A stretch of DNA of 64,000 nt from Polyangiaceae bacterium (GTDB lineage Bacteria > Myxococcota_A > Polyangia > Polyangiales > Polyangiaceae): assembly GCA_025353725.1 (NCBI GenBank), contig JANXOF010000037.1, positions 124,001 through 188,000 of the forward strand, in the 5' to 3' direction. Both the position numbers and the translations under genes were made by a program. Position 1 is the first letter of the stretch, and every line of letters begins with the position of its first letter. The notes under the pieces are model-generated. The model saw only the letters and a program-made list of their open reading frames with translations, did not search any database and was not told where the DNA came from. Positions 36,251-45,374 of the stretch are shown piece after piece.

Positions 36251-36429
36251 GCGCTCGGGTCACTCCCGCGACGGCCGCAGGAAACTTTGCTCTTCGGTCT
36301 GGTGCGAGAGCACCCGAGCCGCCCCCTCACATCACGGACGCCGTCGTCCACGAGCGCTTTAATCTGCACGCGAGCGTCCATGTGCCTGCCCATGACGAGC
36401 GCGCGTCGTGCCGCGGACGCGCGAGTCGC

Positions 36430-37494
36430 TCAGCGCAACGTCCACCAGCGCTTCGCTCTCGACCCGTCGAGAAGCACGAGAGACCCGTCATTCTGCATCT
36501 CTAGAGTCGCCGCCGGAGTTCCCGGAGTGCTGGTCTGCCAAAGGACCTTCCCGGCGACTGGTCCGGCCGTCAGGACCAAGTTGCCACTCTCGAGGAAGGA
36601 CGCCGTCGTGGCCCCGGATCCGTCCGTGCCGGTCGTCCAAATGGGTTTCGTACGTTCGTAAATGACGAGGCTGCCCGATTTTTCGACCCGGGCGGAGAAT
36701 AAGCCGTCACACGAGACAAGGGCGTTGTCTCGACGGAGCTCCTGACCGGCCACGAGACGTCCGCAGACATCGGGTTTCGACTTCGGCAACGAGGCGGAAA
36801 CGGGGGCCGGGCCACTGCGAGCACCGTAGTATTTTTGCAAGGCTTCAATGTCTCCCTGGCTTAGTGAAGCAACGCGTAGGCTGTCGGTCGCGATCGCAGC
36901 GCAATAGTTCATGACCGAGTCCGGATCGTACGCCCCTATCGACACGAAGCCCGGCTGCGCCCCTTTGACGTCGCGCTTGCACGCTCCCGCCACGTCGGCA
37001 AGATCACCGCGATTCTGCTCATGGTCGAAGCCGAGAACGTGGCCAAACTCATGGATCGCGCTATTTCGGATGCACGCCTCTCGTCCATCCTTGCAAAAAG
37101 TAAATATCTTATTGAATGAGAAATTGAGCGACATCGTCACCGCGTTGGTACCAACGTTGGTACCAAAATAGGACCATGGCGCCTTGTCGCTATCTTCAAT
37201 TCTAATTCGAACCGCTGACTGGTCAGCGGTCGGGCACGGACCCCAGCGAAATTGCACTTTGGATTTCGCAGCCCACGTGCTCTCGACGGCTGACTGAACC
37301 CAAGCCATCGCTTCCGAGTCTTCGGGATTGGTCCAACAGACCGGGACGACAAGAGAAGTCCAGAGGTAGTCCGGGTTGGCCAGCTGTCGACTGGTGGAAT
37401 CGCCCGTCGCCTCGTCGTATTCCGACACACATGCGGCTGCGAGGAGTGCCGAGGCCGCGACCGCAGCGATAGAAACGAGGGCAGACCACTTCAC
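36430..37494 (-). CDS. Secreted zinc metalloprotease with C-terminal B-type lectin domain
   Basis: 354 residues. A signal ends in LAAAC (Cys 22; lipoprotein or signal peptidase I target). The catalytic domain (about 40-225) has the metzincin motif HEFGHVLGFDH (HExxHxxGxxH, near residue 148) and a Met-turn SVMNYC. Six Cys could form disulfides. Residues 235-354 form a bulb-type mannose-lectin domain with repeats such as SGSLVIYERTKPIWTTGT, SGNLVLT and DGSLVLLDG. It is probably a surface or secreted protease targeted by sugar binding, plausible for a predatory or biopolymer-degrading bacterium. Lies within the probable island. Confidence 0.88.
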   Translation of the reverse strand: MKWSALVSIAAVAASALLAAACVSEYDEATGDSTSRQLANPDYLWTSLVVPVCWTNPEDSEAMAWVQSAVESTWAAKSKVQFRWGPCPTADQSAVRIRIEDSDKAPWSYFGTNVGTNAVTMSLNFSFNKIFTFCKDGREACIRNSAIHEFGHVLGFDHEQNRGDLADVAGACKRDVKGAQPGFVSIGAYDPDSVMNYCAAIATDSLRVASLSQGDIEALQKYYGARSGPAPVSASLPKSKPDVCGRLVAGQELRRDNALVSCDGLFSARVEKSGSLVIYERTKPIWTTGTDGSGATTASFLESGNLVLTAGPVAGKVLWQTSTPGTPAATLEMQNDGSLVLLDGSRAKRWWTLR

Positions 37495-37799
37495 GCGGGG
37501 AGGCGGCGCAAGACCCGGGCCAGCGCTCCCGCGATCGTCGACCTACGGTGCAAACCCGCAAGCGCGCGATCGCCGCGCGATTCAAGCACGAATTTTCGGA
37601 TGTGAACGCGAGTAGGAGTAGTCCCCTGGACCGCTGTTCGCTCAGCTTGGATCGGGCCGTCGTCCCAGACTCCACGGCGGAAGCCGGAAGCCTCCCGTGC
37701 ACGAATTCATGTCCCTCGCCGACATCCGGCAACGTCTCGGGCGAGGCGGGATCGCGAACTACGCGGAGGCCTACGAGCCGTCTCGGCGCGGGCACGGAA
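37495..37799. other. Intergenic region, no supported gene
   Basis: 305 bases between the protease start and the kinase stop. A plus-strand ORF from GTG 37698 to TAG 37812 (MSLADIRQRLGRGGIANY in its middle) is short, lacks a ribosome site and overlaps the kinase 3' end, so it is not called. The upstream half should hold the protease promoter, but no clear -35/-10 was seen. Confidence 0.5.
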
Positions 37800-39722
37800 C
37801 TAAACGAGACTAGGCACCTTCGAAAATCGGGGTAAGCGCACCGTGAAGCGCGTGGTGGCGTTCGGTGCCGACTCCACCTCGATCGTGCCACCGTGCGCGG
37901 CGATCACTTCGCGCGCGATGTAAAGCCCGAGTCCCATGCTGCCCCGGGTGGCAACCGCGGTCGAACTCCGGCGGTACGGCTCGAACAGCTCGGCGATCTC
38001 GTCCGCCGGAATACCCGGGCCTTCGTTCGCTACGGTCAAGAGGGCATGGGCGTCGGTGATCTGTGATGCAACGCAGATCGGAGTATCGGGCGCGCCATGC
38101 TGCAGCGCGTTTCCGACGAGGTTTGAGATCACCTGTGCGAGGCGGTCGGCGTCCCAGAGTCCGGTCTCGTCTCCGGCATGACCTACCCGGATCACGCGAC
38201 CTGGCGCGGCGACTTCGAACTCTTCAACGACGGTCTCCACGATGTCTTTCAGGTTCGTGGGCGTCGGGTTGACAGGGATGGTGGTGCCGATTCTCGCCTT
38301 CGCGAAGTCGAGCAAATCGTTGACGAGGCGCGTCGCTCGCTCCGCTGCGCGAGACACGCGCTCCACCAACTTGCGGGCCACGGGATCGAGCGATCCGCTA
38401 GCAAGGATCGTCGTGGCCAGCGAGATTACATTGAACGGGTTCCGCAGGTCGTGGCTGACGATGCCGATCAGCCGTTGCTCGTATTGCGAGCGCATCGTTA
38501 GCTCGGCGAGCGCGAGCTTCGCGTCGTGGATATCCGTGTTGGTTCCCACCCAGGTCTTGATCGTGCCGTCGGCCGCACGCTCAGCGTTCGCGCGGCTCAA
38601 GTGCCAGCGGTACTCGCCGTCGTTCCGTCGTAGCCGAAACTCAACTTCGTAGGCCTCTCCCGTCGCGAGCGCTCGCGTCCAGCGGGCTACAACAGTGTCG
38701 ACATCGTCGGGGTGCAGCACGGCTACCCAGCCGTCCCCTAGGATCTCATCCGCGCTTCGCTGGAAATAGGCCGCGACACGGTCGCTCACGAAGTCAAGCT
38801 TACCGTCCGCACCGGCAGTCCAAACTTGATTAGGCATCGCTTCGATGAGGAACCGACGCCGGCGCTCCGACAGCCTCCGCTCCTCCTCGGCCAGGTGCCT
38901 CGCCGTGACGTCTTGGCCCTGGACGAAGATACCGATCACGTCGCCCGTTCGACCGCGTATCGGCTGGCAAACGAAATCCACATAAGAGCCTTCCAGCACG
39001 GGCTCTCGGGACCGCTGAAGCTCAAGCCGGATGTCGTCCCCGCTGAGCGCCTCGCCCGTGCGAAACACGTTGTCGAGCATGTGGATGAACCCTTGTGCGG
39101 AGATCTCGGGCACGGCATCGCATACCCGCATGCCGATGACGTTTCGATGCCCGACCAGCTGCAGATAGGCGTCGTTGACGATCTCGAACACGTGCTCGGG
39201 CCCCCGCAAGAAACACATGAAGCCCGGCGCCTGCGCGAACATCTCCCGCAGATCGCGAAGCTCGAGGTCAAGGTGGGTCGCGGAGGCCTGGAGCCGTAGC
39301 GCTCGATCGACCACGGTTGCCTCCAGAAAGTCGGCGGGCCTCGCCACGCGAAGCGCCGTCACCTCCACGGTCTCCTGGATGATGAACGCGACTTCGCCGT
39401 CCTCGCCGAGGATGGGGGCGTGGCGTGCGCTCCACACGCTGTCGTCCTTCGAGTCCTCACGTCGCTGGGTCGCGATCGCGGTGATCTCGTCGACGGCACG
39501 GTTGGCGAGCACGCGCCGGAACGATGCCTTCACCGTCGCGGCAGTGGCCGACGCGTTCGGGAACATCTCGAACACGTTGCGGCCGAGTAGCTCGTCCGCT
39601 GTTCGGCCTGTCAGCTGGAGGTATGCGCGGTTCGCCGCAACACAACGAAACTCTCGATCCACCACCATTGCCGCAGTCGGCCCTTGCTCGAATAACGCGG
39701 AAAAAAAATCGAGCTGGGCCAT
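37800..39722 (-). CDS. PAS-domain sensor histidine kinase
   Basis: 640 residues, soluble. Three PAS domains (about 5-125, 160-290 and 300-420; the third with a PAC-like DGEYRWHLSRANAERAADG) precede a HisKA helix pair with H-box GIVSHDLRNPFNVIS near 432. A HATPase domain follows with N-box LVGNALQHGA, G1 NEGPGIPADE and G2 GSMGLGLYI. No membrane helix, so it senses a cytoplasmic signal. No response regulator lies beside it (orphan). ATG 39722 directly precedes the first PAS. It lies in the probable island. Confidence 0.93.
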   Translation of the reverse strand: MAQLDFFSALFEQGPTAAMVVDREFRCVAANRAYLQLTGRTADELLGRNVFEMFPNASATAATVKASFRRVLANRAVDEITAIATQRREDSKDDSVWSARHAPILGEDGEVAFIIQETVEVTALRVARPADFLEATVVDRALRLQASATHLDLELRDLREMFAQAPGFMCFLRGPEHVFEIVNDAYLQLVGHRNVIGMRVCDAVPEISAQGFIHMLDNVFRTGEALSGDDIRLELQRSREPVLEGSYVDFVCQPIRGRTGDVIGIFVQGQDVTARHLAEEERRLSERRRRFLIEAMPNQVWTAGADGKLDFVSDRVAAYFQRSADEILGDGWVAVLHPDDVDTVVARWTRALATGEAYEVEFRLRRNDGEYRWHLSRANAERAADGTIKTWVGTNTDIHDAKLALAELTMRSQYEQRLIGIVSHDLRNPFNVISLATTILASGSLDPVARKLVERVSRAAERATRLVNDLLDFAKARIGTTIPVNPTPTNLKDIVETVVEEFEVAAPGRVIRVGHAGDETGLWDADRLAQVISNLVGNALQHGAPDTPICVASQITDAHALLTVANEGPGIPADEIAELFEPYRRSSTAVATRGSMGLGLYIAREVIAAHGGTIEVESAPNATTRFTVRLPRFSKVPSLV

Positions 39723-40256
39723 GACTTCCTAGCTGTTTAGCATACCTACAGTGCAGGAAAGGTGAGACTGGGAATGGATTTCCTCTCTCTATTCAAAAGT
39801 CGCGATCGCCTCTAGCGCCTGTAAAATTGTAGGCGCCGCCCACGCAACCCCTCGCTTGCCACCCCTCCAGCGGCTACCTGGTTGCCGATCGGTCAGAACG
39901 AGGGCTTGAAGTTAGGGACTCCGTGAAAATTCTGGCGCCAGGATTTGGGTTTAGCCGCAGGTGAGCCTCGAGGTCGCGGTAGCGGCCGCCAAGGACGGAA
40001 TCAAGGCAATTGCAGTACTATTCAAAGCTGCAGCGTTAGCTGACGCGCGATCCGCGTGCGCCGGAAGGCGCTGCGGCTGACCCAGGTAGACCTCAGCAAG
40101 CTCGCGGGGTGCGGGCCTGACTTTGTTTAGACATCGCAAACCTGTCGGCGCTCTGCTTCGGCGACATGCTCGAAGCGAGCCTTGCCGGGAGACGCGGCGT
40201 CGAGCCGACCCTCCCAGGAGTCCAGCAGAAGGTCTCCGCAGCGATGATCTCCAACG
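39723..40256. other. Long intergenic stretch with palindromes and possible gene relics
   Basis: 534 bases, AT-richer than surroundings near 39740-39960. Hairpin GCGCCT-N10-AGGCGC (39815-39836) and palindrome CTGGCGCCAG (39932-39941) were seen. Two plus-strand open stretches look protein-like but lack starts or ribosome sites: 39961-40080 (VSLEVAVAAAKDGIKA...) and about 40115-40330 (LDIANLSALCFGDMLEAS...). The second runs into the LamG gene. They read as decayed coding fragments. Confidence 0.45.
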
Positions 40257-41102
40257 TTACGGCCCCACAGATGCAACCGCCGAAATCTCGGCAGGAGTCA
40301 GCACACGATTGTAGATTCGAACTTCGTCAATGAGCCCGTTCGTAAAATTTCGCTTCCCGTCAAACGTGCCAATGAGTAGCTCACCACTGACGATGGGAAG
40401 TGACTCGTCGCCGGTAAATGTATTCGTCGCAATCGCGCCGCGAATGCCATCGATGTAGACACCGGTCGTACCTCGGTCGAACGTGACGGCGAGATGACGC
40501 CACACGCCGGTACCCACGGTAGATTCTGCAATCGCGTAATGCGGTCCTTCATTGGTGAGTTGTGGAGACCCGTTGTTGATCTTGATGTCCCATGAATCAC
40601 GTCGATCGATGAGACGCGGCGAATCGCCAGGGGCGACGAGCTTCATCCAGAGAGTCACACTCATCGTATCCGTCGTCGAGAGCGAAGGACTCGCCGGAAT
40701 GCGAACGTAACTGTCAGTTCCATTGAGCGAAAGGGCACCGCCAACCCTGCCAGGGGCCCTGCGCGCACCACCGACGAGAACACCATTGTTGTTGCGACCT
40801 GAACTGTCGATCGCGACAAGGCCCGACCCCTCATCGAATCGCCACGAGCCGACGAGACCTAATGCCTGCGAATCGTCGATGGATGTATCGGCTTGAGTAT
40901 CGCCATCCCATCCTGATTGCTGGTCGCCAGCTTCTGGCATCCCGAAAGGCCCACCGACGTCGTTCGCAGGGTTTGCGTCGAGACTTCCGGCAGCTGAGGC
41001 CGTATCCAGACGATTCCCAGTTAGGCCGTCGAGTGACGTTATCAGACTGCAACCAGCAAGAACGACTAACGTTCCCACCCCGAACACCCGCAAGCGTTGC
41101 AT
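40257..41102 (-). CDS. LamG (concanavalin-like) domain lipoprotein
   Basis: 281 residues from ATG 41102; ATG at 41114 is an alternative. The signal MQRLRVFGVGTLVVLAGC has an LAGC lipobox. A disordered Asp/Ala/Gly-rich linker (about 25-80) leads to a LamG/concanavalin A-like domain at about 85-278. This carries the diagnostic LVGSWRFDEGSGLVAIDSSG, SYVRIPASPSL, WRHLAVTFDRGTTGVYIDG and GLIDEVRIYNRVLTPAEI. Such domains bind glycans or proteins on the cell surface. Within the probable island, with the lectin protease. Confidence 0.88.
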   Translation of the reverse strand: MQRLRVFGVGTLVVLAGCSLITSLDGLTGNRLDTASAAGSLDANPANDVGGPFGMPEAGDQQSGWDGDTQADTSIDDSQALGLVGSWRFDEGSGLVAIDSSGRNNNGVLVGGARRAPGRVGGALSLNGTDSYVRIPASPSLSTTDTMSVTLWMKLVAPGDSPRLIDRRDSWDIKINNGSPQLTNEGPHYAIAESTVGTGVWRHLAVTFDRGTTGVYIDGIRGAIATNTFTGDESLPIVSGELLIGTFDGKRNFTNGLIDEVRIYNRVLTPAEISAVASVGP

Positions 41103-41219
41103 TGGTTCAACCATAGCTTCGGTGGGCACGACGCGCCGTAACCAATTCGCCGCACATTTGCACAGGTTCAAGGCTCACGCCTCTGCCGCTCCCATCGCTT
41201 TGAGTTGTGAGTCGCCCTC

Positions 41220-41451
41220 CTAGCCGAGCGTAAGAAGGCATGCCGAATGCGCCTTCCGCCGTACTCGTCCAAGCGCTGCCCTATCCTTTGCGCTCGCTGC
41301 GCGAGCGAGCGTGACACGGAGCATGGTCCGCGAATCAGTACGTTTGGCCGCCGCAATCTCCGCAAGTGCGAGGTCTGCGCGCCCTCCCTCCATGTCGCCG
41401 CGTGCGACCTGCACGCGCGAAACAAGGATTCTGGTCCTCGCGATTTCGCAA
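41220..41451 (-). pseudogene. Possible TPR-protein fragment
   Basis: The minus-strand frame ending at TAG 41220-41222 is open through about 41470 and reads like helical repeat protein (CEIARTRILVSRVQVARGD, then ADLALAEIAAAKRTDSRTML). It has no plausible start or ribosome site and runs into the neighbouring gene 3' end, so a relic is more likely than a gene. A chance ORF in GC-rich DNA cannot be excluded. Confidence 0.25.
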
Positions 41452-41452
41452 T

Positions 41453-42400
41453 TCAGCGCGAGGCGTAATATTTCTCGAGCGCAAAGAGGTCAGACGCCCC
41501 AAGCCCTTCCTGGATTCCGCTCGCAACGTCTTCCGTGATCGATTGATGAACCGGTAAGTGTAGCCCGACCTCTTTCTGTAATTCCGTATTGAGCGAACAG
41601 TCTTTGAGCGCAAGCGCAAGAGTGAAGTCAGCTGAGTAGTCTCGAGCGGCCAGCTTGTCTCGTTTTCCGGCGTAACTTGGGGTCGCGAAGGCACCCGTGG
41701 TGAACGCCTGAAGCAGCACCTCCCGCGCGATTCCCGCGCGTTCGCCGAGCGCCAGCATGCTCGTGAACGCGACAAGATGGTGGGCGCCAATCCCGTTCAA
41801 AACGACTTTTAACGCCTGCCCTTGGCCCACGGCTCCGGCGTGGAGAACGCTCTTACATAAAACGCTGAGAACAGGTCGTGCGCGCGCAACGGCCTCGTGC
41901 GAGCCCCCGACGAGCGCCAGAAGCTCTCCCGCGCGAGCAGGCCTCACGGAGCCGCTTACGGGCGCGTCGACGAAGTCTAGCCCGCCCGCGTCGGCGCGCA
42001 GCCCAACGGCTATCGCGGCTTTACGCCCAATCGTGGACATGTCGACGAGCACGGGCCGCGGATTCCCTCGCGCGTTCGCGAACGCGGCGAAGACCCCCCT
42101 CAGCACAGTCTCGAGAGCGCCCGCGTCACTGAGCATCGTGATGATGACGCTCGCGCTTCTGGCGCATTCTTCGGGGGTAGCGCACGCCTGCGCGCCGAGT
42201 TCCGCCAGGGCCTCCGCGGGCCTTGGGCTCCTGTTATACACGCGGACGCGAAAGCCAGCTTCGACGAGGCGCGTCGCCATCGGTCGTCCCATGGCCCCTA
42301 AACCAAGAAACGCGACCGTCGTTGCTTGCGGAGCCGTCACTGCGGCAAGAGAGTAGCGTGCCTCTTCGCGAACCGACAGGGCTGACTCGTGCAACGCCAT
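41453..42400 (-). CDS. NAD(P)-dependent beta-hydroxyacid dehydrogenase (3-hydroxyisobutyrate dehydrogenase family)
   Basis: 315 residues. An N-terminal Rossmann domain begins VAFLGLGAMGRPMATRLVEAG (GxGxxG at 33-38). The substrate motif FVDAPVSGSVRPARAGELLALVGG and the catalytic-Lys motif GQGQALKVVLNGI are present; the all-helical C-domain ends LFALEKYYASR. The family oxidises 3-hydroxyisobutyrate, tartronate semialdehyde, glyoxylate analogues and similar substrates; which applies is unclear. ATG 42400 has AGGAAA upstream; the frame stays open to ATG 42445. The 3' end forms one copy of the island repeat. Confidence 0.9.
   Translation of the reverse strand: MALHESALSVREEARYSLAAVTAPQATTVAFLGLGAMGRPMATRLVEAGFRVRVYNRSPRPAEALAELGAQACATPEECARSASVIITMLSDAGALETVLRGVFAAFANARGNPRPVLVDMSTIGRKAAIAVGLRADAGGLDFVDAPVSGSVRPARAGELLALVGGSHEAVARARPVLSVLCKSVLHAGAVGQGQALKVVLNGIGAHHLVAFTSMLALGERAGIAREVLLQAFTTGAFATPSYAGKRDKLAARDYSADFTLALALKDCSLNTELQKEVGLHLPVHQSITEDVASGIQEGLGASDLFALEKYYASR
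41455..41494 (+). repeat. att-like direct repeat, right copy (dehydrogenase 3' end)
   Basis: The last 13 codons of the dehydrogenase gene plus part of its stop. Matches 36211-36250 at 35 of 40 positions in the same orientation; similarity stops abruptly beyond the 40 bases. Confidence 0.8.
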
Positions 42401-42459
42401 TTTCCTAGGCTGTAGCGCTTGCTCTCGCTTCGCCGGAGCGGGCATTATCCCGCCCGCTC

Positions 42460-44613
42460 ATGACCCAAAGCCCGTTCACGCTTGTCACGCAGTTTCAACC
42501 GAGCGGCGACCAGCCTGCCGCCATCGAACAACTGATGCGCGGCTTGCGGCAGGGCGAGAAGCACCAAGTGCTCCTCGGCGTCACGGGCTCCGGAAAGACG
42601 TTTACCGTCGGAAATGTCATCGCGCAGTACGGCAAGCCGACGCTCATCATGGCGCCGAATAAGACGCTCGCGGCGCAGCTCTACGGTGAAATGAAGGAGC
42701 TCTTTCCCGAGAACGCCGTCGAGTACTTCGTTAGTTATTACGATTATTATCAGCCCGAGGCGTACGTCCCGTCGAGTGATACCTACATCGACAAAGACGC
42801 TATTATCAACGACCAAATCGATCGGATGCGGCACTCCGCGACGCGCGCTCTCTTGTCGCGACGTGACGTTATCATTATCGCGAGCGTGAGCTGTATCTAC
42901 GGTATCGGCTCGGCGGAGAGTTACGCAGGACTGCTTATCGACTTGAAAGTGGGTCAAGAATTTCGCCGTGACAATCTTTTGCGAATGCTGGTCGATATTC
43001 AGTATGAGCGGAACGATATCGACTTTCATCGCGGAACATTCCGCGTCCGCGGCGACGTTGTCGAGGTTTTCCCCGCTTATGAGTCTGAGACTGCCGTGCG
43101 CATCGAGTTCTTCGGTGACGTCATCGAGGCGATTCGCGAGGTCGACCCCTTGCGCGGAAAAGCGAAGAGCAATCTCGAGAGTTACGCGATTTTTCCAGGC
43201 TCTCACTACGTCACGCCGCAAGAGCAAATGCGACGGGCTATCGACGAGATCCGAGAGGGACTTCGCGAACGCCTCGACGTTCTCGATAAGTCAGCGCGTT
43301 TCGTAGAGAAACAGCGTCTCGAACAACGCACGCTCTACGATCTCGAGATGATGGAGCAGATGGGGTTCTGTAATGGCATCGAGAATTACTCGCGCCACCT
43401 CTCGCACCGCAAAGAAGGCGAACCGCCGCCCACACTGATCGACTACTTCCCCAAAGATTTTCTTCTGATCCTCGACGAGTCGCATCAGACGGTGCCGCAG
43501 GTTGGCGCCATGTTCAAAGGCGATCGAGCGCGTAAAGAAACGCTGGTCGAATATGGGTTCCGCTTGCCGAGCGCGCTCGACAATCGGCCCCTCAAGTTCG
43601 ACGAGTTCGAGGGTCACGTCGAGAACTGCATCTACGTCTCGGCTACCCCGGGCGAGTACGAACTCGCCAAGGCAGGGGGAACGTTCGTAGAGCAGGTCAT
43701 TCGACCTACAGGTCTTACTGACCCACAGATCGAAATTCGGCCCGTGTCAGGCCAGGTAGACGACTTGCTCGTCGAGATACGCGACCGGGCGTCGAAGAAC
43801 GAACGCGTTCTTTGCACGACCCTCACGAAGCGTATGGCGGAAGACCTTACCGATTACTACCGGGAACTCGGGGTTCGTATCCGCTATCTGCATTCGGATA
43901 TCGACACCCTCGAGCGAATCGATATCCTTCGTGATTTAAGGCTCGGCGAATTCGATGTGCTCGTCGGAATCAACTTGCTGCGCGAGGGCCTCGACTTGCC
44001 GGAGGTCTCCTTGGTCGCCATCTTTGACGCGGACAAAGAAGGGTTTCTTCGTAGTCCACGCTCTCTTATTCAGACGATTGGTCGCGCCGCGCGAAACCTC
44101 AACGGCCGCGTCATCATGTATGCCGACCGACATACAAAAGCGATGATTCAGGCGATTTCCGAGACAGACCGACGGCGCGTTATCCAAGAAGCTTACAACG
44201 AAAAGCACGGAATCGTGCCGGCGACGATCATCCGGGCCGTCATGAATATTAATCCCGCCGCAGGCACGACAGACTACTTTGATATTTCAAAGCTTCCAAA
44301 GGTCCGCGAAGGGGTACACAACGCGGCCGTCGACATCACTGAGCAAGTGCGCGCCGTGCGTCTGGAGATGTTTACCGCCGCAGAGGCGCTGGACTTCGAG
44401 CGTGCGGCTCGGCTGCGAGACGAGCTAAAGCGACTTGAGGGCCGGGCAGGTACGCAGGCCCCGGACGGAGGCGACGGTATCTCTGCAAACTCTCACGATC
44501 CCTACGCTGGGGGCCCCAAAAAGACCAAACCACGCGCGGCGCGAGGCGCGAGCAGCAGCTCAAACGCGGCGAGCAAGGCGCGAGCGGGAACGGGAGGACG
44601 CTGGAAGAAGTAA
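42460..44613 (+). CDS. uvrB: UvrABC excision nuclease subunit B
   Basis: 717-residue UvrB, the damage-verifying helicase-like subunit of nucleotide excision repair. Walker [11 protein letters not shown] near 46; the beta-hairpin [24 protein letters not shown]-like [12 protein letters not shown]; helicase motifs [13 protein letters not shown] and [15 protein letters not shown]; and a C-terminal UVR motif ([18 protein letters not shown]) that binds UvrC. The last 50 residues are a Ser/Ala/Lys-rich tail beyond the usual end. It is divergent from the dehydrogenase gene with about 60 bases between starts, which must hold both promoters. No LexA box was recognised. Confidence 0.97.
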   Translation: MTQSPFTLVTQFQPSGDQPAAIEQLMRGLRQGEKHQVLLGVTGSGKTFTVGNVIAQYGKPTLIMAPNKTLAAQLYGEMKELFPENAVEYFVSYYDYYQPEAYVPSSDTYIDKDAIINDQIDRMRHSATRALLSRRDVIIIASVSCIYGIGSAESYAGLLIDLKVGQEFRRDNLLRMLVDIQYERNDIDFHRGTFRVRGDVVEVFPAYESETAVRIEFFGDVIEAIREVDPLRGKAKSNLESYAIFPGSHYVTPQEQMRRAIDEIREGLRERLDVLDKSARFVEKQRLEQRTLYDLEMMEQMGFCNGIENYSRHLSHRKEGEPPPTLIDYFPKDFLLILDESHQTVPQVGAMFKGDRARKETLVEYGFRLPSALDNRPLKFDEFEGHVENCIYVSATPGEYELAKAGGTFVEQVIRPTGLTDPQIEIRPVSGQVDDLLVEIRDRASKNERVLCTTLTKRMAEDLTDYYRELGVRIRYLHSDIDTLERIDILRDLRLGEFDVLVGINLLREGLDLPEVSLVAIFDADKEGFLRSPRSLIQTIGRAARNLNGRVIMYADRHTKAMIQAISETDRRRVIQEAYNEKHGIVPATIIRAVMNINPAAGTTDYFDISKLPKVREGVHNAAVDITEQVRAVRLEMFTAAEALDFERAARLRDELKRLEGRAGTQAPDGGDGISANSHDPYAGGPKKTKPRAARGASSSSNAASKARAGTGGRWKK

Positions 44614-44620
44614 CGCCGCT

Positions 44621-44654
44621 GAAAAAATCGGGCCAGAAGGTGTTTCCGACCCGA
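44621..44654 (-). terminator. Rho-independent terminator of the fasciclin gene
   Basis: On the minus strand a stem TCGGGT (44654-44649) pairs with GCCCGA (44633-44628) around a 15-base loop and is followed at once by TTTTTTC. It lies 16 bases beyond the fasciclin stop and just past the uvrB stop on the other strand. Confidence 0.6.
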
Positions 44655-44669
44655 CTTCGAGTTAGCGGA

Positions 44670-45239
44670 TCACTCCGGGAGGAGAACGGTATCGATCACA
44701 TGAATCGTTCCGTTGGAGGCCGCGATGTCGGCCTTGGTGACCGTGGCTTTGCCGACGTGAAGGTTGCCGCTCGACGCATCGAGCTTAATTTCCTTCCCGT
44801 TGACGGTCTTGGCGCTCGAGAGCTTCATGGCCTGAGCCGAGCCAACGTTGCCCGCGACCACGTGGAGCGTAAGGATCGCCTTGAGCTTGTCCTTGTTCTC
44901 CGGCTTGATGAGGCTTTCCACAGTGCCCGCGGGGAGCTTCGCGAAGGCCTCGTCCGTGGGGGCAAAAACGGTGAAGGGACCGGGACCGCGGAGCGTGCTC
45001 TCGAGGTCGGCAGCCTTGACCGCGGCGAGGAGAGTTTTGAACGACCCAGCACTGTTTGCGGTGTCGACGATGTCCGCTTTCGTGACGCTGTTGACCGCGC
45101 CGGTGGCTGTACTTCCCGCCGCGTTGGTGGCGTTAGTCACTGCCGTTGTCGGGTCTTTGGCCGGAGTGGCCGCTTCTTCGCAAGCGACAAGCGGAAGCGC
45201 ACACGCGAGAAGAGCTGAGCCAAGGGTAAAACGAACCAT
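44670..45239 (-). CDS. Fasciclin (FAS1) domain lipoprotein
   Basis: 189 residues. The signal ends in LVAC (Cys near 20), a Thr/Ala-rich linker follows (about 21-50), then one FAS1 domain (about 55-188) with the H1 and H2 boxes: [17 protein letters not shown] and [10 protein letters not shown], ending [16 protein letters not shown]1 proteins mediate adhesion at cell surfaces. AAGGAG lies eight bases before the ATG. The gene is divergent from the CarH-like regulator, a natural target for it, and its leader contains two hairpins. Confidence 0.93.
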   Translation of the reverse strand: MVRFTLGSALLACALPLVACEEAATPAKDPTTAVTNATNAAGSTATGAVNSVTKADIVDTANSAGSFKTLLAAVKAADLESTLRGPGPFTVFAPTDEAFAKLPAGTVESLIKPENKDKLKAILTLHVVAGNVGSAQAMKLSSAKTVNGKEIKLDASSGNLHVGKATVTKADIAASNGTIHVIDTVLLPE

Positions 45240-45260
45240 GAGAGAAGCTCCTTACAAAGA

Positions 45261-45300
45261 GGCGCTAAAGCGCCCGTGTTTCTGGGCCGAGAAGGCCCAG
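45261..45300 (-). promoter_or_regulatory. Two adjacent hairpins in the fasciclin mRNA leader
   Basis: GGCGC-TAAA-GCGCC (45261-45274) and CTGGGCC-GAGAA-GGCCCAG (45282-45300) are perfect inverted repeats directly upstream of the fasciclin ribosome site. They would fold in the leader RNA, or could be protein-binding sites. Not a known riboswitch by eye. Confidence 0.5.
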
Positions 45301-45308
45301 CGCCGGCA

Positions 45309-45369
45309 TGTTTAATGGTTGTCTAAGTGAAGTCAAGTCGTTGACCCTTTGATAAACAAGGTGAATCAT
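45309..45369. promoter_or_regulatory. Divergent promoter region of fas1 and the CarH-like gene
   Basis: Minus strand: TTGACT (45336-45331), 16 bases, then TAAACA (45314-45309) for fas1. Plus strand: TTGACC (45341-45346), 17 bases, then AATCAT (45364-45369) for the regulator, which would nearly be leaderless; AAGGTG at 45358-45363 may instead be its ribosome site. The two -35 boxes lie close together, within the near-direct-repeat AAGTGAAGTCAAGTC, so one bound regulator could control both. Assigned by eye. Confidence 0.35.
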
Positions 45370-45374
45370 CGACC

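Larger units (their letters stand above)
36251..41454. mobile_element. Probable decayed genomic island inserted at a gene 3' end
   Basis: A 5.2-kb segment lies between two degenerate 40-base direct repeats, one of which is the 3' end of the dehydrogenase gene. It contains a secreted metalloprotease-lectin, a PAS histidine kinase, a LamG lipoprotein and short decayed coding pieces, and has long non-coding stretches unlike the densely packed flanks. No integrase or transposase was found, so the element would be a remnant. Without it, the dehydrogenase and hutF genes would converge with a three-base gap. Confidence 0.45.

Noticed and set aside
37698-37812. Short plus-strand ORF between protease and kinase
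   Set aside because: 37 codons, no ribosome site, overlaps the kinase 3' end and matches no family.
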